A stretch of DNA of 64,000 bases from Bryobacterales bacterium (lineage in GTDB: Bacteria; Acidobacteriota; Terriglobia; Bryobacterales; UBA6623): assembly GCA_028819215.1 (NCBI GenBank), contig JAPPMG010000102.1, positions 1 to 64,000 of the forward strand, read 5' to 3'. The translations under genes were made by a program, and so were the position numbers. Under the pieces are notes generated by a model, which saw nothing but the letters and a program-made list of their open reading frames with translations, was not told the origin of the DNA and searched no databases. Positions 23,385 to 32,230 of the stretch are shown here, piece after piece; within the stretch, counting starts at the first letter, position 1; every line of letters begins with the position of its first letter.

Positions 23385-25090
23385 CAGATCCTTCCTTCGG
23401 GCGTCGCATCGCTACGCGCGACCCCCGCACCGCCACCGGGGGCGGAAATGAACAAGGCTGCCAGTATGGTAGCCAAGCAGCCGAGCGGGTTCAGCCAGAG
23501 GAATGCCAAGCCCGGAAACGCGAGCTTGGTCAGCCAGACTGCGAGGAGCCCGAACGCCGTGCCCCAGAACGCACCGTTCGCCGTGACGCGCCTGAACAGG
23601 AAGGCAACGGCGAAGACCCCCAGCATCGGCCCGTAGAACAGCGATCCCACGAAGTTCACGGCCTCGATCAGAGAGCCCAGCCTGCCCCCGAAACTCGCGA
23701 AGACCGCTGCGTAAGCAGCCCACCCCATTGTTGCCCAGCGCAGGGCCCGGCGCGTGCCTCGCTCGCCCGCATTCGGCCGGACGTAGCGGGCGTAGTGGTC
23801 CACGATTGTGGATGTCGCCAAGGAGTTCAGTTCCGACGAGATGGTCGACATGGCAGCCGCGAAAACGCCGGCCATGATCAAGCCGATCAGTCCCGTGGGC
23901 AAGTAGCCGAGAACGAAGGTGAGGAAGACGTAGTTGGTGTCGTTGTAAGTGCCTGGCCCGCCCTGTTCTTCGGCGAGCGAGATGGCCTCGGCGCGAACGT
24001 CCTGCAGGCGCTGGTTGGCCGCGGCGAACGCATCGCGCTCGGCCGGAGCTCCTCCGCTGGCAACGAAACGGTCTGCGCTGCTGCGGCGCTGCTGGAATGC
24101 CTGCTCGTAACGGGCGTCCACTTGGAGAAGTTGCTCCGAATGTGTCTGTTCGAGTCGCGCTCGTTCGGCCGGATGAAACAGCAGCGGCGGCGGCTCGTAC
24201 AGGAAGAACGCGAAGACCAAGACGCCTGTCAGCAAGATGAACGCTTGCAGAGGAACTTTAAGCATTGCATTGAATAACAAGCTGATCCTGCTGTGATACA
24301 ACGACTTTGCAGTGAGATACCGCTGGACCTGAGACTGGTCTGTTCCGAAGTACGCCAAGGACAAGAAGGTGGCTCCTATCAGCCCGGACCATAGTGTGTA
24401 GCGGCTGTTCCAATCGAACGTAGTGTCCACCGCCTCGAGCTTGCCCACAGTGCCCGCGAGCGCTAGCGCGTCACGAAACGACACAGACGACGGCAGGCCG
24501 GTCCACGCGAAGCAGAAGGCGATGGCGATGCCGGCGAACATCACGCCCATCTGGACCGCGTCTGCCCACATCACGGCGCGGATCCCCCCCAACACGGTAT
24601 AGGTCGCCACCACCACGACAGTGATCAGGATGGTCGGCGCCTCCGGGATGCCGAGGATGACCGATAGAGCCACCGCCGGGGCGTAGAGTGCCAAGCCAAC
24701 ACCCAATCCGCGCTGGACTAGGAAGACCGCGCTGGTTAGCCTGCGGGTCTTGGCGTCGAAGCGACGCTCCAGGTATTCGTAAGCAGTCTGCACCCCGCTG
24801 CGATGGAACGCGGGTGCGGCGAATGCTGCGATCAGCACCATCGCAATCGGCAGTCCGAAGTAGAACTGCACGAAGCGCATGCCGTCCGTGTACCCCTGGC
24901 TGGTGGTGCCGATGAAGGTGATCGCACTGGCCTGGGTCGCCATGATTGACAGGCCGATCACCCACCAGCGCATCTGTTTGCCGGCGGAGACGTATGCGTG
25001 GACAGACTGGTCGCCGCGCGAGCGTCTCAGGCTGAAGACCAGGATTGCCGCCAGAGAGGCGATTAAGACCGACCAGTCGAGCCCGCTCAT
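23384..25090 (-). CDS. Sodium:solute symporter (SSS family)
   Basis: A 568-residue SSS transporter with about 13 to 15 membrane helices. Sequence hallmarks are MRWWVIGLSIMATQASAITFIG, GIRAVMWADAVQMGVM and AYFGTDQSQVQRYLTAKS. A cytoplasmic or periplasmic helical insert (about 310-375, Glu/Arg/Gln-rich) sits in the second half, and SSELNSLATSTIVDHY follows. The family couples sodium entry to uptake of sugars, sialic acids or similar solutes. The gene overlaps both the small membrane protein upstream and the sulfatase downstream. The substrate is probably the product of the operon's sulfatase or hydrolases (inference). Confidence 0.93.
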   Translation of the reverse strand: MSGLDWSVLIASLAAILVFSLRRSRGDQSVHAYVSAGKQMRWWVIGLSIMATQASAITFIGTTSQGYTDGMRFVQFYFGLPIAMVLIAAFAAPAFHRSGVQTAYEYLERRFDAKTRRLTSAVFLVQRGLGVGLALYAPAVALSVILGIPEAPTILITVVVVATYTVLGGIRAVMWADAVQMGVMFAGIAIAFCFAWTGLPSSVSFRDALALAGTVGKLEAVDTTFDWNSRYTLWSGLIGATFLSLAYFGTDQSQVQRYLTAKSLYHSRISLLFNAMLKVPLQAFILLTGVLVFAFFLYEPPPLLFHPAERARLEQTHSEQLLQVDARYEQAFQQRRSSADRFVASGGAPAERDAFAAANQRLQDVRAEAISLAEEQGGPGTYNDTNYVFLTFVLGYLPTGLIGLIMAGVFAAAMSTISSELNSLATSTIVDHYARYVRPNAGERGTRRALRWATMGWAAYAAVFASFGGRLGSLIEAVNFVGSLFYGPMLGVFAVAFLFRRVTANGAFWGTAFGLLAVWLTKLAFPGLAFLWLNPLGCLATILAALFISAPGGGAGVARSDATPEGRI

Positions 25091-25242
25091 GAGGCTTGAC
25101 CCAGGAATCGGGTGACGGCCCAGAGGCCCACGATCCAGAGCGCCAGGTGGGCTAGCACGAGGATGTAGATCCGGTTCCAGTTGCGAGCGCCTGCCGGCGC
25201 GCTCGCAGCCTCAGACTCGCGCGGGTGCGAGGTATCTTGCAA
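25087..25242 (-). CDS. Small single-helix membrane protein, probable symporter partner
   Basis: A 51-codon frame from TTG 25242 to TGA 25087. A polar N-terminus rich in Glu, Ser and Ala is followed by NWNRIYILVLAHLALWIV and GLWAVTRFL, one membrane helix. Its TGA overlaps the ATG of the symporter gene (ATGA), a strong sign of a real coupled gene. One-helix proteins with an N-x-x-Y...TRxF layout are often seen upstream of SSS symporters, much as DUF4212/DUF485 proteins partner other SSS transporters. AGGA lies only 3-4 nt before the TTG, so the exact start is uncertain. Confidence 0.55.
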   Translation of the reverse strand: MQDTSHPRESEAASAPAGARNWNRIYILVLAHLALWIVGLWAVTRFLGQAS

Positions 25243-25438
25243 GCGTCCTATCTTACCTGTCGTGTGAACCGGATATCGCGCACGCCCGTCGTCAACCCGA
25301 CGGCTACGATCCCCTAGAGCGGAACTGTCCGCAGCTGAGCAACGCGGCGAGTAGCACAGCTGCGATGTGCCCCGCTGCTAGATCGACGCCTCAGGTCAGG
25401 CCTGAAGTCGGCGCGGAAACCTGCTCGTATCCCGGGGC

Positions 25439-26239
25439 TTATGGTGTGCTCTGACTGCCAGCCGAAGCTATGGTCTCCGGAAACGCGACCCTCTGGAACT
25501 CCGGAATCTCATGCATCGCCTTGAACGCGGGGTCGGATGCCACCTTGCGAGGCCCGCCGAAACCTTCCTCAAGTGCCTTGCGGATGTACAGGATCGACCT
25601 ATCCCAAAGCTCTGCGCCGGCGTAGGCCTTGGCCATGAAGTAGTAGTACTTGCCTCGATTGCCCACAGAGCGCTCCTGGAGCATCGTTCCGAACGTCCCT
25701 TTCGTTTCGAAGACATTCGGGTCTAGTTCCAGGGCCTTCAAGTACGACTGCGAAGCGAGCTTGAACTTCCGCCTCGCAAAGTACGACGTGCCGAGGTTGC
25801 TATGAATCGAGGCCGAATACGGCGAGACCTTTAGCGCTCGCTTGTAGGCGCGGGTGGCCTTGCCGTAGTTTCCCTGCGCGTGATGGACCGTGCCGAGGTT
25901 GTTGAGTGCTTGGCTGTAGGTCTTGTCCACACGCCAGGCACGCTCGTATTGCCGCCGCGCACTGCCGAGCATGAGGAGCTGATGGTAGGAAATGCCGAGC
26001 TTGTTGATGAGTTTGGCCGAGTCCGGCTCGAACTGGAGCGCCTCTTTGTAGGTATCGCCGGCCTCGCGATACATCTTGCGCGCCATGTAGATATCGCCGC
26101 GCCGCTCTGGGCTGAGTTCCCTAGACGCTGGGTTGATTTCGGGACGTTCTTTGGTACGGTCGATCAGCTGCGCCTGCCCGGAAGCGGCAAGCAAAGCGAC
26201 GCCTAGAGCTAGCGCCCGCGACCGCATTCTGCCCGACAT
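25439..26239 (-). CDS. Secreted tetratricopeptide repeat protein
   Basis: A 266-residue protein with an N-terminal Sec signal (about 1-23, ending GQAQ) followed by about five TPR units, for example AGDTYKEALQFEPDSAKLINKLG, shown here only by its AGDTYKEALQ start, and ALNNLGTVHHAQGNYGKA. A C-terminal region has YYYFMAKAYAGAELWDRS. It is likely a periplasmic scaffold. It is upstream of nothing in its operon and precedes a 190-nt gap before the symporter operon, so its partner is unknown. Confidence 0.85.
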   Translation of the reverse strand: MSGRMRSRALALGVALLAASGQAQLIDRTKERPEINPASRELSPERRGDIYMARKMYREAGDTYKEALQFEPDSAKLINKLGISYHQLLMLGSARRQYERAWRVDKTYSQALNNLGTVHHAQGNYGKATRAYKRALKVSPYSASIHSNLGTSYFARRKFKLASQSYLKALELDPNVFETKGTFGTMLQERSVGNRGKYYYFMAKAYAGAELWDRSILYIRKALEEGFGGPRKVASDPAFKAMHEIPEFQRVAFPETIASAGSQSTP

Positions 26240-26316
26240 CGGTCTACCGAAACTTTATTGAAGCACATCAGCGTCGGATTGCAAGGCGAAACTGGGAGAA
26301 TTGCGCCGACCACCCC

Positions 26317-27078
26317 TCATGGGCCTTCAAGTCTCGCCCACATCTCCCTTAGCTCGGTGAGCGAGAGCTGCTGCGCCCGCATTCCCGCGCACGGATCGGC
26401 GTTCAAGCGCCGGGGCGGATAGTGCGCCGTCAAGTTGTTCTTCAGCATCTTGCGGGGATGCCGAAAGCAAGCGCTCAAGAAAGACAGCAGGCCTGCTGGC
26501 GGCGGCTCGCCGGCAATGTCGAAGCGCACGACGGCGGAGTGGACGGCAGGCGGCGGCTCGAATGCACCCGGCGGAACGCGGAAGAGCTTCTCCGGGCCGC
26601 TCTGCAGCTGGCAAAGGCAGCTCAGAAAGCCGAAAGAGCGGCTGCCGGCGCTTGCTACCACGCGGTCCGCCACTTCATCCTGCATCAGGAACGTCGCCGA
26701 GCGGAACCGATCCCGCGCGGCGAGCACCTTCCGCAGGATCGGAGAGGTGATGTAGTAGGGCAGGTTCCCCACGACGACAGTCTGTCCGGGCAATGACTCC
26801 GACAGGATGTCTGGCAAGCTCACCTTGAGGATGTCGGCAGCGATTACGGTGAGCCCTTGTGGGGCGCCGCATCGCCGCGGCAGTGCCTCGGCCAGCTCAT
26901 CGTCGAGCTCTATCGCCACGACGCGGCCTGCGATTCCAAGCAGGTGCCTAGTGAGCGCTCCCCTGCCGGGGCCAATCTCGATCACGGTGTCGTCCGGCGC
27001 AACTGCGGCAGAGGCGATACGGGCGAGAAGGCCCTCGTCTCGAAGGAAGTGCTGGCCGAGATTGGCCCCGCCTCGCAT
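26317..27078 (-). CDS. rsmA: 16S rRNA (adenine1518/1519-N6)-dimethyltransferase
   Basis: A 253-residue RsmA/KsgA, started at ATG 27078 so that the protein opens MRGGANLGQHFLRDEGLL, the conserved family start. The frame stays open to 28116 but that part is antisense to the trigger factor gene. The SAM motif EIGPGRGALT, acidic ELDDELAEAL and catalytic NLPYYIT are intact, and SACFRHPRKMLKNNL marks the C-terminal domain. It dimethylates two adenines in the 3' hairpin of 16S rRNA during late 30S assembly. Divergent from tig. Confidence 0.95.
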   Translation of the reverse strand: MRGGANLGQHFLRDEGLLARIASAAVAPDDTVIEIGPGRGALTRHLLGIAGRVVAIELDDELAEALPRRCGAPQGLTVIAADILKVSLPDILSESLPGQTVVVGNLPYYITSPILRKVLAARDRFRSATFLMQDEVADRVVASAGSRSFGFLSCLCQLQSGPEKLFRVPPGAFEPPPAVHSAVVRFDIAGEPPPAGLLSFLSACFRHPRKMLKNNLTAHYPPRRLNADPCAGMRAQQLSLTELREMWARLEGP

Positions 27079-27192
27079 CGGTTCGAGTGTAGCGAGGCCG
27101 CAGCGACTCTCCGAACCGCCACAGGGCTCTGCTGTAGACTGGAGGTACACGCGGGGCCTTCCATGTGCCGCCGCCGATAGGTGAAGTAGGTC

Positions 27193-28521
27193 TTGGAAAG
27201 CGGAGCTGAGCAGAAGGATCCCTGCGCGCGCACCGTGACTGTCGAGATCCCTTGGGACGTAGTCGAAAAGGAGCGCAGGGACTACGTAAAGGGAGCCCGG
27301 CAGTCCGTAACCGTCCCGGGTTTTCGCAAGGGCCGAGTACCGGAGGTCGTGCTGTATCGGTTCTTCGAGAAAGAGATCTCGGTTGTCCTGACAGAGCGCC
27401 TGGCGCCCGAGTTTCTCAGCAAGAAGATCGGCTCCATGGACCATAAGCTCGCCGCCGGTCCGTACATCACTGACTTTCGATTCGTCGAGGGCAAGCCGTT
27501 CGAAGTTGATGCCCAGTATGAAGTCTTCCCTCGCTTCGAGCTTGGAGAGTACAGGGACCTGAAGGTCGTCCACCCTGTGGAAGCCGTAACGGACGAACGC
27601 GTGGGCGAAGAACTGGAGCGGCTTCGCGGACACTACGCATCTGTCCGGACGCTGGACCCTCGGCCGGTCGCGGACGAGGACGTTGTTCGGGTCACGTTCA
27701 AAGCGGTGGAAGGTGGGCCGGAACTGCCGTTCTTCGGCCAGGAAATGACATGCGATCTCGCCCGCGAGCAATCGCCGAGCGGCCTGCCGTTCACCCGCGA
27801 ACTCCCGGGACTCGAGCCCGGAGTGGAGACCGAGATTTCCTGCCAGTGCCCTGACGATTACCCTGATCCCGACATCGCCGGCAAGACCGTCGAGTGCAAG
27901 GCGACGGTACATTCGATCCTCGAAGTGGATCTTCCGGAGCTTGACGACGAGTTCGCCAAGGATGTCAACGGGAACCACGAGACGTTGGACGACCTCAAGG
28001 TGGCGGTCCGCAAGGAGCTTGAGACGCGAGCCGATCTCCAAGCGCGCGGGGCCACTGAGTTCGCAGTCATGAACACGCTTGCAACCTCGCATCAGATCGA
28101 CGTGCCGAGACAGCACTTACGCGAGCGGCTCCAACGACTTGCCGAAAGGATGGAGGGCCGCGAAGACAACCCCCAGCAGCCGGGACTGACGCCACTCACC
28201 ATCGCGCAAGAGGCGATGGCCGTGTGCGCCGAACAAGTGCTCGACCGCATCGCAGACGTTGAGGAGATCACCATCAGCCAGCAAGAGCTTCAAGAGTTCG
28301 TCAATCGATGGGCGGAATCAGAGCAGCTGACTCCTGAACGCGCTCGACAGAAGATGGAGGAGTCGGGCATTCTAGCCTCGATGTGCACTCGCGGACGTCG
28401 TTCCAAGGCGATGCAATTGGTGATCGACTCCGGCGCACCCTTCGAGGAGCCAGAGCCGCAGGAGTCCGACGAGCCTGCGGAGAAGCCCGGGCCGGATGCG
28501 GAAGCTTCCGGGGAGGAGTAG
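27193..28521 (+). CDS. tig: Trigger factor
   Basis: A 442-residue ribosome-associated chaperone. The ribosome-binding loop GFRKGRVPEVVL lies near residue 43. A PPIase (FKBP-like) domain follows at about 155-240, with PFFGQEMTCDL-like and PDDYPDPDIAGKTVECKATV features, and then a long helical C-terminal domain with an acidic tail. The start is TTG 27193, with AAGTAGG just upstream. TAGACT at 27135-27140 may be its -10. It is followed by clpP after 9 nt, a standard tig-clpP pairing, though clpX is not next. Confidence 0.94.
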   Translation: MESGAEQKDPCARTVTVEIPWDVVEKERRDYVKGARQSVTVPGFRKGRVPEVVLYRFFEKEISVVLTERLAPEFLSKKIGSMDHKLAAGPYITDFRFVEGKPFEVDAQYEVFPRFELGEYRDLKVVHPVEAVTDERVGEELERLRGHYASVRTLDPRPVADEDVVRVTFKAVEGGPELPFFGQEMTCDLAREQSPSGLPFTRELPGLEPGVETEISCQCPDDYPDPDIAGKTVECKATVHSILEVDLPELDDEFAKDVNGNHETLDDLKVAVRKELETRADLQARGATEFAVMNTLATSHQIDVPRQHLRERLQRLAERMEGREDNPQQPGLTPLTIAQEAMAVCAEQVLDRIADVEEITISQQELQEFVNRWAESEQLTPERARQKMEESGILASMCTRGRRSKAMQLVIDSGAPFEEPEPQESDEPAEKPGPDAEASGEE

Positions 28522-28530
28522 GGAGCGTTC

Positions 28531-29139
28531 ATGTCAGAAGTTGTCGAACCGAGAGCGAATCTCGTCCCGATGGTGGTCGAGCAGACCAGCCGCGGCGAGC
28601 GTGCCTACGACATCTTCTCGCGCCTGCTGCGGGACAACATCATCTTCGTCGGGTATCCGATAGACGACGCGATCGCCAACCTGATCACCGCACAGCTGCT
28701 GTTCTTGGAGGCCGAGAACCCCGAGCGAGACATCTGGCTCTACATCAATTCTCCCGGCGGCTCGATCACCGCCGGAATGGCCATTTACGACACGATGCAG
28801 TTCGTCAAGCCCGACATCACCACGGTGTGCATCGGCCAGGCCGCATCCATGGCGGCGGTCCTGATGGCGGCCGGGGAGAAGGGCAAGCGGTTCGCCTTGC
28901 CCAACTCGCGCTTCCTGCTGCACCAGCCGTCCCTCTCTGGACTGGCCGGCCAAGCTACCGATATCGATATCCACGCGCGCGAAATCCTGCGCATGCGGAA
29001 GAGCCTCAACGCACTGCTGGCCGGTCACACGGGCCAGGAAATCGAGCAGATCGAGCGGGACGTAGAGCGGGACTTCATCCTAGACGCCGAACAGGCCAAG
29101 AAGTACGGCCTGGTCGACCAGATCATCGCCAAGAAGTAA
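28531..29139 (+). CDS. clpP: ATP-dependent Clp protease proteolytic subunit
   Basis: A 202-residue ClpP. The oxyanion segment INSPGGSITAG, nucleophile Ser106 (GQAASMAAV), His131 (FLLHQPS) and the Asp in the ERDVERD motif (177/181) form the serine protease triad. It assembles a tetradecameric barrel fed by ClpX or ClpA. It begins 9 nt after tig. The usual downstream clpX is replaced by an oxidoreductase gene, so the unfoldase is encoded elsewhere. Confidence 0.96.
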   Translation: MSEVVEPRANLVPMVVEQTSRGERAYDIFSRLLRDNIIFVGYPIDDAIANLITAQLLFLEAENPERDIWLYINSPGGSITAGMAIYDTMQFVKPDITTVCIGQAASMAAVLMAAGEKGKRFALPNSRFLLHQPSLSGLAGQATDIDIHAREILRMRKSLNALLAGHTGQEIEQIERDVERDFILDAEQAKKYGLVDQIIAKK

Positions 29140-29212
29140 CGGATAGAGGCGGTCGGAGCCGCGCTACGGCCGCCGCCAGTCGCCGTCCTGTCTTCTGATA
29201 CCCTACAAGCGC

Positions 29213-30190
29213 ATGAGGGTGTGGCAGGTCACGCACTACGGCGAGCCGGAAGAGATGGTTCTGGCCGAAGTGGATGCGCCGATCCCATCGGCTGGGCAGG
29301 TTCGCATCCGCAACCATGCTTGCGGATTTAACTTCTTCGACCTGCTTCAGTGCCAGGGCAAGTACCAGTCTAAGCCGGCGTTTCCGTTCACGATCGGCGC
29401 CGAAGTGTCTGGCATCGTCGACGCCGTCGGTGATGACGTCGAGCGCGTCACGGTCGGCGATCGCGTGCTTTCCCTGCCTCGCGGCGGCGGCTTCGCCGAA
29501 TGCACGGTTGTCGACGAATCGCGCGCTTATCCGATCCCTGCCAGCATGTCATTCGCGCAGGCGGCGGCGATGCCGGTCGTGTACCAGACTTCGCTCTTCG
29601 CCCTTGACCATCGCGCCAAGCTGCAGTCCGGGGAATGGCTGCTGGTGCATGCCGGCGCCAGCGGTGTAGGCGTCGCGGCGATCCAGCTCGGCGTCGCCAT
29701 GGGCGCGCGGGTCATCGCGACGGCCGGCAGCAAGCAGAAGCTTGAGTTCTGCAGGCAGCAAGGCGCCGAACACGCCTTGAACTACCGGGATGACAGCTGG
29801 GTCGACCAAGTGAAGCAGATCGCAGGCAAGTTCGGCGCGGATGTGATCTACGATCCGGTCGGAGGGGACGTGTTCGACCTCTCCACCAAGGTCATCGCTC
29901 CGGACGGGCGGCTGTTGGTGGTGGGCTTTACCAGCGGGCGCATCCCGTCGCTGGCCGCTAACCGCGCTCTGCTGAAGAACATGTCGCTCGTCGGCGTGTT
30001 CTGGGGGCGGCACTGCGACGAGCACCCCGGCTACATGCGATCACTGCATGACCAGCTCTGCGGCATGTTCCAGGCGGGCAAGATCGATCCCCCGGTGGGG
30101 GCGGCGTATCCGCTGGAGGCCGTGCCGCAGGGCATCCGTGACCTGGCCAACCGCAAGGTGCGCGGCAAGGCAGTCGTCAAGATCGCCTGA
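29213..30190 (+). CDS. NADPH:quinone oxidoreductase, zinc-free MDR family
   Basis: A 325-residue medium-chain reductase. The N-terminal GroES-like half has TIGAEVSGIVDAVGDDV; the nucleotide-binding half has LVHAGASGVGVAAIQLG, the AxxGxxG pattern of quinone oxidoreductases. Zinc ligands of alcohol dehydrogenases are missing. It reduces quinones or enones with NADPH in the cytoplasm. It lies 73 nt after clpP, convergent with the site-2 protease gene. The substrate cannot be read from sequence. Confidence 0.9.
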   Translation: MRVWQVTHYGEPEEMVLAEVDAPIPSAGQVRIRNHACGFNFFDLLQCQGKYQSKPAFPFTIGAEVSGIVDAVGDDVERVTVGDRVLSLPRGGGFAECTVVDESRAYPIPASMSFAQAAAMPVVYQTSLFALDHRAKLQSGEWLLVHAGASGVGVAAIQLGVAMGARVIATAGSKQKLEFCRQQGAEHALNYRDDSWVDQVKQIAGKFGADVIYDPVGGDVFDLSTKVIAPDGRLLVVGFTSGRIPSLAANRALLKNMSLVGVFWGRHCDEHPGYMRSLHDQLCGMFQAGKIDPPVGAAYPLEAVPQGIRDLANRKVRGKAVVKIA

Positions 30191-30200
30191 CCTGGGAGAC

Positions 30201-31166
30201 CTATTGGCCAAGGCTAATCGGCACCGGCACGAAGCAGAGCGCGAAGACGACCAGCAGCAGCGCGGCAATGCGCTGCCTGCCGCGACCGATGGGCACTGAA
30301 TCATCCATGGTGGGCACGTGGCGGATTCCCGTGACGAACAACAGGACCAGCAGCAGTGCGTAGGCCGCCCGCGTTGCCATGCTGATCGCCACGAGCGCCA
30401 AGAACGAGGCTATCGCGACCTTGAAGCTGCGCTTCGCAAACACCGCGTAGCAGATGTGTCCGCCATCGAGCTGCCCGACAGGTATGAGATTCAGCGCAGT
30501 GATAAACAGCCCGACCCAGCCGGCGAACGCAACGTCGTGCAGGACGAGCGTCAAGCCTTCTTCGGCGCTGCCGAACCAAGTCCACTCAAAGAACTTGAAT
30601 AACAGCGGTTCCCCGAGCACCAAGCCCGCAGACTCATCGATCGGGAGACGCGAGGAGAGCGTCACTCCGACCCACGAGATCGGGATCGCGAGCACCACGC
30701 CGGCGATGGGCCCTGCCGCCGAGATATCGAACAGCGCCTTGCGGTTGGGGATGAACGGGGACATGCGGATGACCGCGCCCATCGTGCCGAACAACACCGG
30801 AGCGGGCAGGAAGTAAGGCAGCGTAGCCGGCACGCGGTAGTACCGGGCGGCCAGATAGTGCCCGAACTCATGAGCCGTAAGTATCGCCAGCACACACACC
30901 GAGTAGGTCGGCGAGACGATGTAGCTGGTCGATGCGACCGTGAGCAAGAACAGCGTGGCGCTGAGGAAGACCCGCTGCTTGGGCTGCGCCAGATTCGGCG
31001 GCCGCTCCGGCAAGCCCTCTTCGATCCATTGCTCCGGCCCGCGGCGCAGCGGCGCGATGCCGCCGCTAGGTCGCAGTGTCACGCCAAGATGGCGGTCAGA
31101 GCTGCGGCCTGGGCCAGATCCGTCCGGGTCGGGCGAGGCGCCGCGCGGTTCTTCAGGCAAGCGCAA
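30201..31166 (-). CDS. Site-2 protease family (M50) intramembrane metalloprotease
   Basis: A 321-residue membrane protease. After an 80-residue soluble N-terminus come several helices. The zinc site is HEFGH (in TAHEFGHYLAARYYRVP), with the third ligand Asp in LNLIPVGQLDGGH. FLPAPVLFGTMGAVIRM and SAAGPIAG are typical of the EGY1/S2P-like subgroup. It should cleave transmembrane segments of signalling or damaged proteins. It follows ilvE by 7 nt on the same strand. No anti-sigma factor or sigma factor is nearby to suggest its target. Confidence 0.9.
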   Translation of the reverse strand: MRLPEEPRGASPDPDGSGPGRSSDRHLGVTLRPSGGIAPLRRGPEQWIEEGLPERPPNLAQPKQRVFLSATLFLLTVASTSYIVSPTYSVCVLAILTAHEFGHYLAARYYRVPATLPYFLPAPVLFGTMGAVIRMSPFIPNRKALFDISAAGPIAGVVLAIPISWVGVTLSSRLPIDESAGLVLGEPLLFKFFEWTWFGSAEEGLTLVLHDVAFAGWVGLFITALNLIPVGQLDGGHICYAVFAKRSFKVAIASFLALVAISMATRAAYALLLVLLFVTGIRHVPTMDDSVPIGRGRQRIAALLLVVFALCFVPVPISLGQ

Positions 31167-31173
31167 CCCCGAT

Positions 31174-32118
31174 CTAGGCCGCGGCCGAACTGCGCGCGTC
31201 CAAGATGCTGAGCCAGCCGTAGCGGTCTTCCTTCGCGCCTGACGTGATGCCCAAGAACTCGGACTGGATGTGTTCGGTGACCGGCCCGCGCCGCCCCTCG
31301 GCGACCTTGATTCTGTCGACTGAGCGAATGGGCGTCACCTCGGCCGCCGTGCCGGTGAAGAACAGCTCGTCAGCGATATAGAGCCACTCGCGCGGAATCG
31401 CCTGCTCACGCAGCGGGTAGTTGAGGTCAAGGGCGATTTGGATGATCGAGTCGCGCGTGATGCCTGGCAGCACGGACGTGCCCAGCGGCGGCGTGTAGAT
31501 CACGCCGTCGCGGATCAGGAAGATGTTCTCCCCGCTTCCCTCGGAAACGTAACCGGCGGCGTCGAGAGCGATTCCCTCCGTGTAACCGTGCTGGTTGGCC
31601 TCCATCAGAATCAGTTGGGAGTTCATGTAGTTGGCGGCCACCTTGGCAATGGCCGGCAGGGTGTTGGGCGCTATCCGCGTCCACGAGGAGACGCATACGT
31701 CCACTCCCTCTTCGAGGGCCTCGGCACCGAGGTAACGGCCCCATTCCCAGCAGGCGATGTAGCACTCGATCGGATTGTTGAGCGAGCGCACGCCCACATC
31801 CCCGAAGCCGCGGAAGACAACCGGGCGAATGTAGCAAGAGGAGAGGCCGTTGACCTGCGTCACATCCTTGCAAGCCTGCGCGAACTCCTCGCGGGAGAAG
31901 CCTAGGTCCTCCATGCGATAGATCTTGGCCGAGTCGAACATCCGCCGCACATGCTCCTCGAGCCGGAACAGGGCCGGGCCGTTCTCCGTGTCGTAGCACC
32001 GGATGCCCTCGAACACACTGGTGCCGTAGTGCAGCGCGTGGGTCAGGACGTGGACCTTCGCCTCGTCCCAGTCAATGAAAGTGCCGTTGTACCAGATCTT
32101 CGCCGTGGGCTTGATCAT
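31174..32118 (-). CDS. ilvE: Branched-chain amino acid aminotransferase
   Basis: A 314-residue class IV PLP aminotransferase. Landmarks are IWYNGTFIDWDEAKVHVLTHALHYGTSVFEG at the start, shown by its HALHYGTSVFEG part, then IAKVAANYMNSQL with the PLP Lys. VSEGSGENIFLIRDGVI and TGTAAEVTPIRSVD are the phosphate and substrate loops. It interconverts Leu/Ile/Val with their 2-oxo acids using glutamate. It is the first gene of a two-gene unit with the site-2 protease and is divergent from polA. Confidence 0.94.
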   Translation of the reverse strand: MIKPTAKIWYNGTFIDWDEAKVHVLTHALHYGTSVFEGIRCYDTENGPALFRLEEHVRRMFDSAKIYRMEDLGFSREEFAQACKDVTQVNGLSSCYIRPVVFRGFGDVGVRSLNNPIECYIACWEWGRYLGAEALEEGVDVCVSSWTRIAPNTLPAIAKVAANYMNSQLILMEANQHGYTEGIALDAAGYVSEGSGENIFLIRDGVIYTPPLGTSVLPGITRDSIIQIALDLNYPLREQAIPREWLYIADELFFTGTAAEVTPIRSVDRIKVAEGRRGPVTEHIQSEFLGITSGAKEDRYGWLSILDARSSAAA

Positions 32119-32230
32119 GTCTCCTCTCCACCAATGAACCCTGTCTTTCTAGTATTGCACTCATCCTAGGGCCGCGCCCCGCGGCCTGAAGCCGAGGTTT
32201 GCCTGCCCGATTGCTTACACTAGGTCGCTC

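Noticed and set aside
27079..28116. Long open frame extending rsmA to 599 codons
   Set aside because: It is antisense to the trigger factor gene, has no family features and the conserved RsmA start is at 27078.
29140..29212. GC-rich inverted repeat after clpP as a terminator
   Set aside because: GGCGG/CCGCC arms are short, widely spaced and not followed by a T run.
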